Position numbers and translations under genes: made by a program
From: Hoylesella timonensis S9-PR14
GTDB taxonomy: Bacteria > Bacteroidota > Bacteroidia > Bacteroidales > Bacteroidaceae
DNA length: 48,131 bases
Assembly (NCBI RefSeq): GCF_000762405.1
Contig: NZ_JRPQ01000089.1
Coordinates: forward strand, 1-48,131
Direction: 5' to 3'
Notes under the pieces: model-generated
Told to the model about the DNA's origin: nothing
The model's database searches: none
What the model saw: the letters and a program-made list of their open reading frames with translations, nothing else
Shown: in pieces, positions 47,004-48,131 of the stretch
Layout: each line of letters opens with the position of its first letter
How positions within the stretch are numbered: position 1 is the stretch's first letter

Positions 47004-47948
47004 ATGAAAAAAGCCGCATTTGTCCTCTTCTCTTTATTTCTTGTGAGCACCGCCTATGCACAAGAAAGCCAGACAACATACAACTTTCTTCGTGTACCCA
47101 TGAGTGCGCATGCGGCTGCCTTGGGTGGAGACAACGTTTCAGTGATTGAAGACGACGAAGCCCTTGTTTTCCATAACCCCGCATTGCTCACTTCGGTGAG
47201 TGACAAAACACTCAACTTGAACTACCTCAACTATATGTCGGGCGTTAATATGCTGAGTGTGGCTTTCAATAAACTCATCAAAGAAAGGGCATCTGTAGCA
47301 CTCGCTGCCCAATATGTTGACTATGGAAAGATGAAGCAAACCACAGCTGAAAATGTCCAAATCGGAGAATTTTCAGCCAAAGATATTGTACTGTCTGGCT
47401 ATTTCTCTTATATGTTGTCCGACTTATGGTCTGGAGGCATTTCGGCTAAGTTGCTTACATCTTATATTGGTGGCTACAATTCATTGGCAATGGGGATTGA
47501 TGTTGGAATTAATTATTACAACCCTGACAAAGGCTGGTCGGCATCCTTGGTTGCCAAAAACATGGGAGGACAGTTGAAAGCCTACGATGATAATTACGAA
47601 AGCATGCCTCTGGATGTGCAATTAGGCGTGAGCAAACGGCTGATACACACTCCTTTAAGGTTTCATGCCACTTTGGTGGATCTCAATCACCTCAATTACA
47701 AACTGATACATCATTTGGTTGCTGGAATAGACATCTTATTCTCCGACCAAGTATGGGTGGGCGCAGGTTACAACTTTAGGCGTGCCAACGAAATGAGCAT
47801 TACCAGCATTGACGAGGAGAGCAATCACGGCGCAGGCTTTTCGTGTGGCGCAGGCATCAATCTTCATCGCTTCAAAATCAATCTTGCTTACGGCAAATAT
47901 CATGTTTCCAGTAGCTCGGTTGTCATCAACGCTGCGTACCAACTGTGA
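47004..47948 (+). CDS. porQ: Type IX secretion system protein PorQ
   Basis: A 314-residue outer-membrane beta-barrel of the PorV/FadL type, used by the type IX secretion system. Signal peptide MKKAAFVLFSLFLVSTAYAQ, then the family opening TTYNFLRVPMSAHAAALGGD and the VFHNPALL motif, ending in a barrel-type C-terminus (VVINAAYQL). No other secretion-system gene lies in the window. The last 183 bp (47949-48131) contain only a weak hairpin near 48044-48073. Confidence 0.88.
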   Translation: MKKAAFVLFSLFLVSTAYAQESQTTYNFLRVPMSAHAAALGGDNVSVIEDDEALVFHNPALLTSVSDKTLNLNYLNYMSGVNMLSVAFNKLIKERASVALAAQYVDYGKMKQTTAENVQIGEFSAKDIVLSGYFSYMLSDLWSGGISAKLLTSYIGGYNSLAMGIDVGINYYNPDKGWSASLVAKNMGGQLKAYDDNYESMPLDVQLGVSKRLIHTPLRFHATLVDLNHLNYKLIHHLVAGIDILFSDQVWVGAGYNFRRANEMSITSIDEESNHGAGFSCGAGINLHRFKINLAYGKYHVSSSSVVINAAYQL

Positions 47949-48131
47949 TACTGTAACCCAATAGATGGCATGGTGGAGGTTGTAGAGAGCCATGCAACTT
48001 ATTCTTATCCATCGGTTCTTTTCCGCTGAAACAGCACATTATTTATAGGGCGGTTCTATAAATTACCACCGTAAAGTTTTTTATGTCAGTCTTTTTACGT
48101 TTTGTCATCTTGTGGACTCTTTTTATATAAA

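Noticed and set aside
48020..48131. Possible fourth copy of the intergenic element (TTGTCATCTTGTGGAC near the right edge)
   Set aside because: The TGTCAT...GGAC part resembles the element, but the spacing differs by one base and the TTTTTCTATTTTG block is not at the required distance.

Overview
The window is a chromosomal segment of a Bacteroidota bacterium, most likely a Prevotella-type member of the Bacteroidales. The evidence is the primary sigma factor of about 290 residues with no long N-terminal region, at least a dozen promoters with the Bacteroidetes -7 box TAnnTTTG, the ATP synthase order atpD-atpC-(membrane protein)-atpB-E-F-H-A-G with a very short epsilon subunit, the type IX secretion protein PorQ, a FimB/Mfa2-type lipoprotein, and DUF4296, DUF4837 and DUF4922 proteins. 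The sequence is AT-rich. It carries mostly core genes and I see no insertion sequence, phage or CRISPR array.

Layout. 1-3.4 kb (+): purine salvage (xpt plus an NCS2 permease), then the primary sigma factor, closed by a 16-bp perfect hairpin. 3.5-11 kb (-): a C69 dipeptidase, then ileS, a DksA-like protein, lspA and a DUF4296 lipoprotein. 11.2-11.9 kb: a gene-free stretch with a conserved repeat and tRNA-Ser(CGA). 12.2-19.6 kb (-): the complete F-type ATP synthase operon. 19.6-23.3 kb (-): pfkA and a two-gene polysaccharide pair (GT2 glycosyltransferase and flippase). 23.6-31.1 kb (-): tRNA-His, then the block rlmN, DUF4837, pdxA, flippase-like membrane protein, sigma-54 activator, lptE, TPR protein, secG. 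31.1-32.1 kb: a 1-kb gene-free stretch with a structured rlmN leader and a second full copy of the repeat. 32.1-35.9 kb (+): a DUF4922-SpoIID fusion followed by an AmpG-like MFS transporter. 36-40.4 kb (-): a FimB/Mfa2-type lipoprotein, an Lrp/AsnC regulator and an ExbB-(membrane protein)-ExbD-ExbD operon. 40.6-42.4 kb (-): queC-queD-queE. 42.7-46.9 kb (-): tRNA-Ser(GGA), tatD with a PagL-like deacylase, a polyprenyl synthetase and TonB. 47-48 kb (+): porQ, divergent from tonB.

Two observations stand out. First, a roughly 390-bp non-coding element occurs twice in full (11237-11623 minus, 31385-31771 plus), and its last 55 bp recur at the left edge (1-55 plus). The two full copies align over 365 positions with no gap at about 54% identity by hand count. 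One pairing stem is kept although its sequence differs. All three copies point at a gene that starts 270-335 bp downstream. Second, the 795-residue protein at 32103 joins a HIT/GalT-like nucleotidyl-phosphorylase domain to a SpoIID peptidoglycan domain, has no signal peptide, and lies next to a muropeptide-permease-like transporter. This suggests an uncharacterised cytoplasmic cell-wall recycling step.
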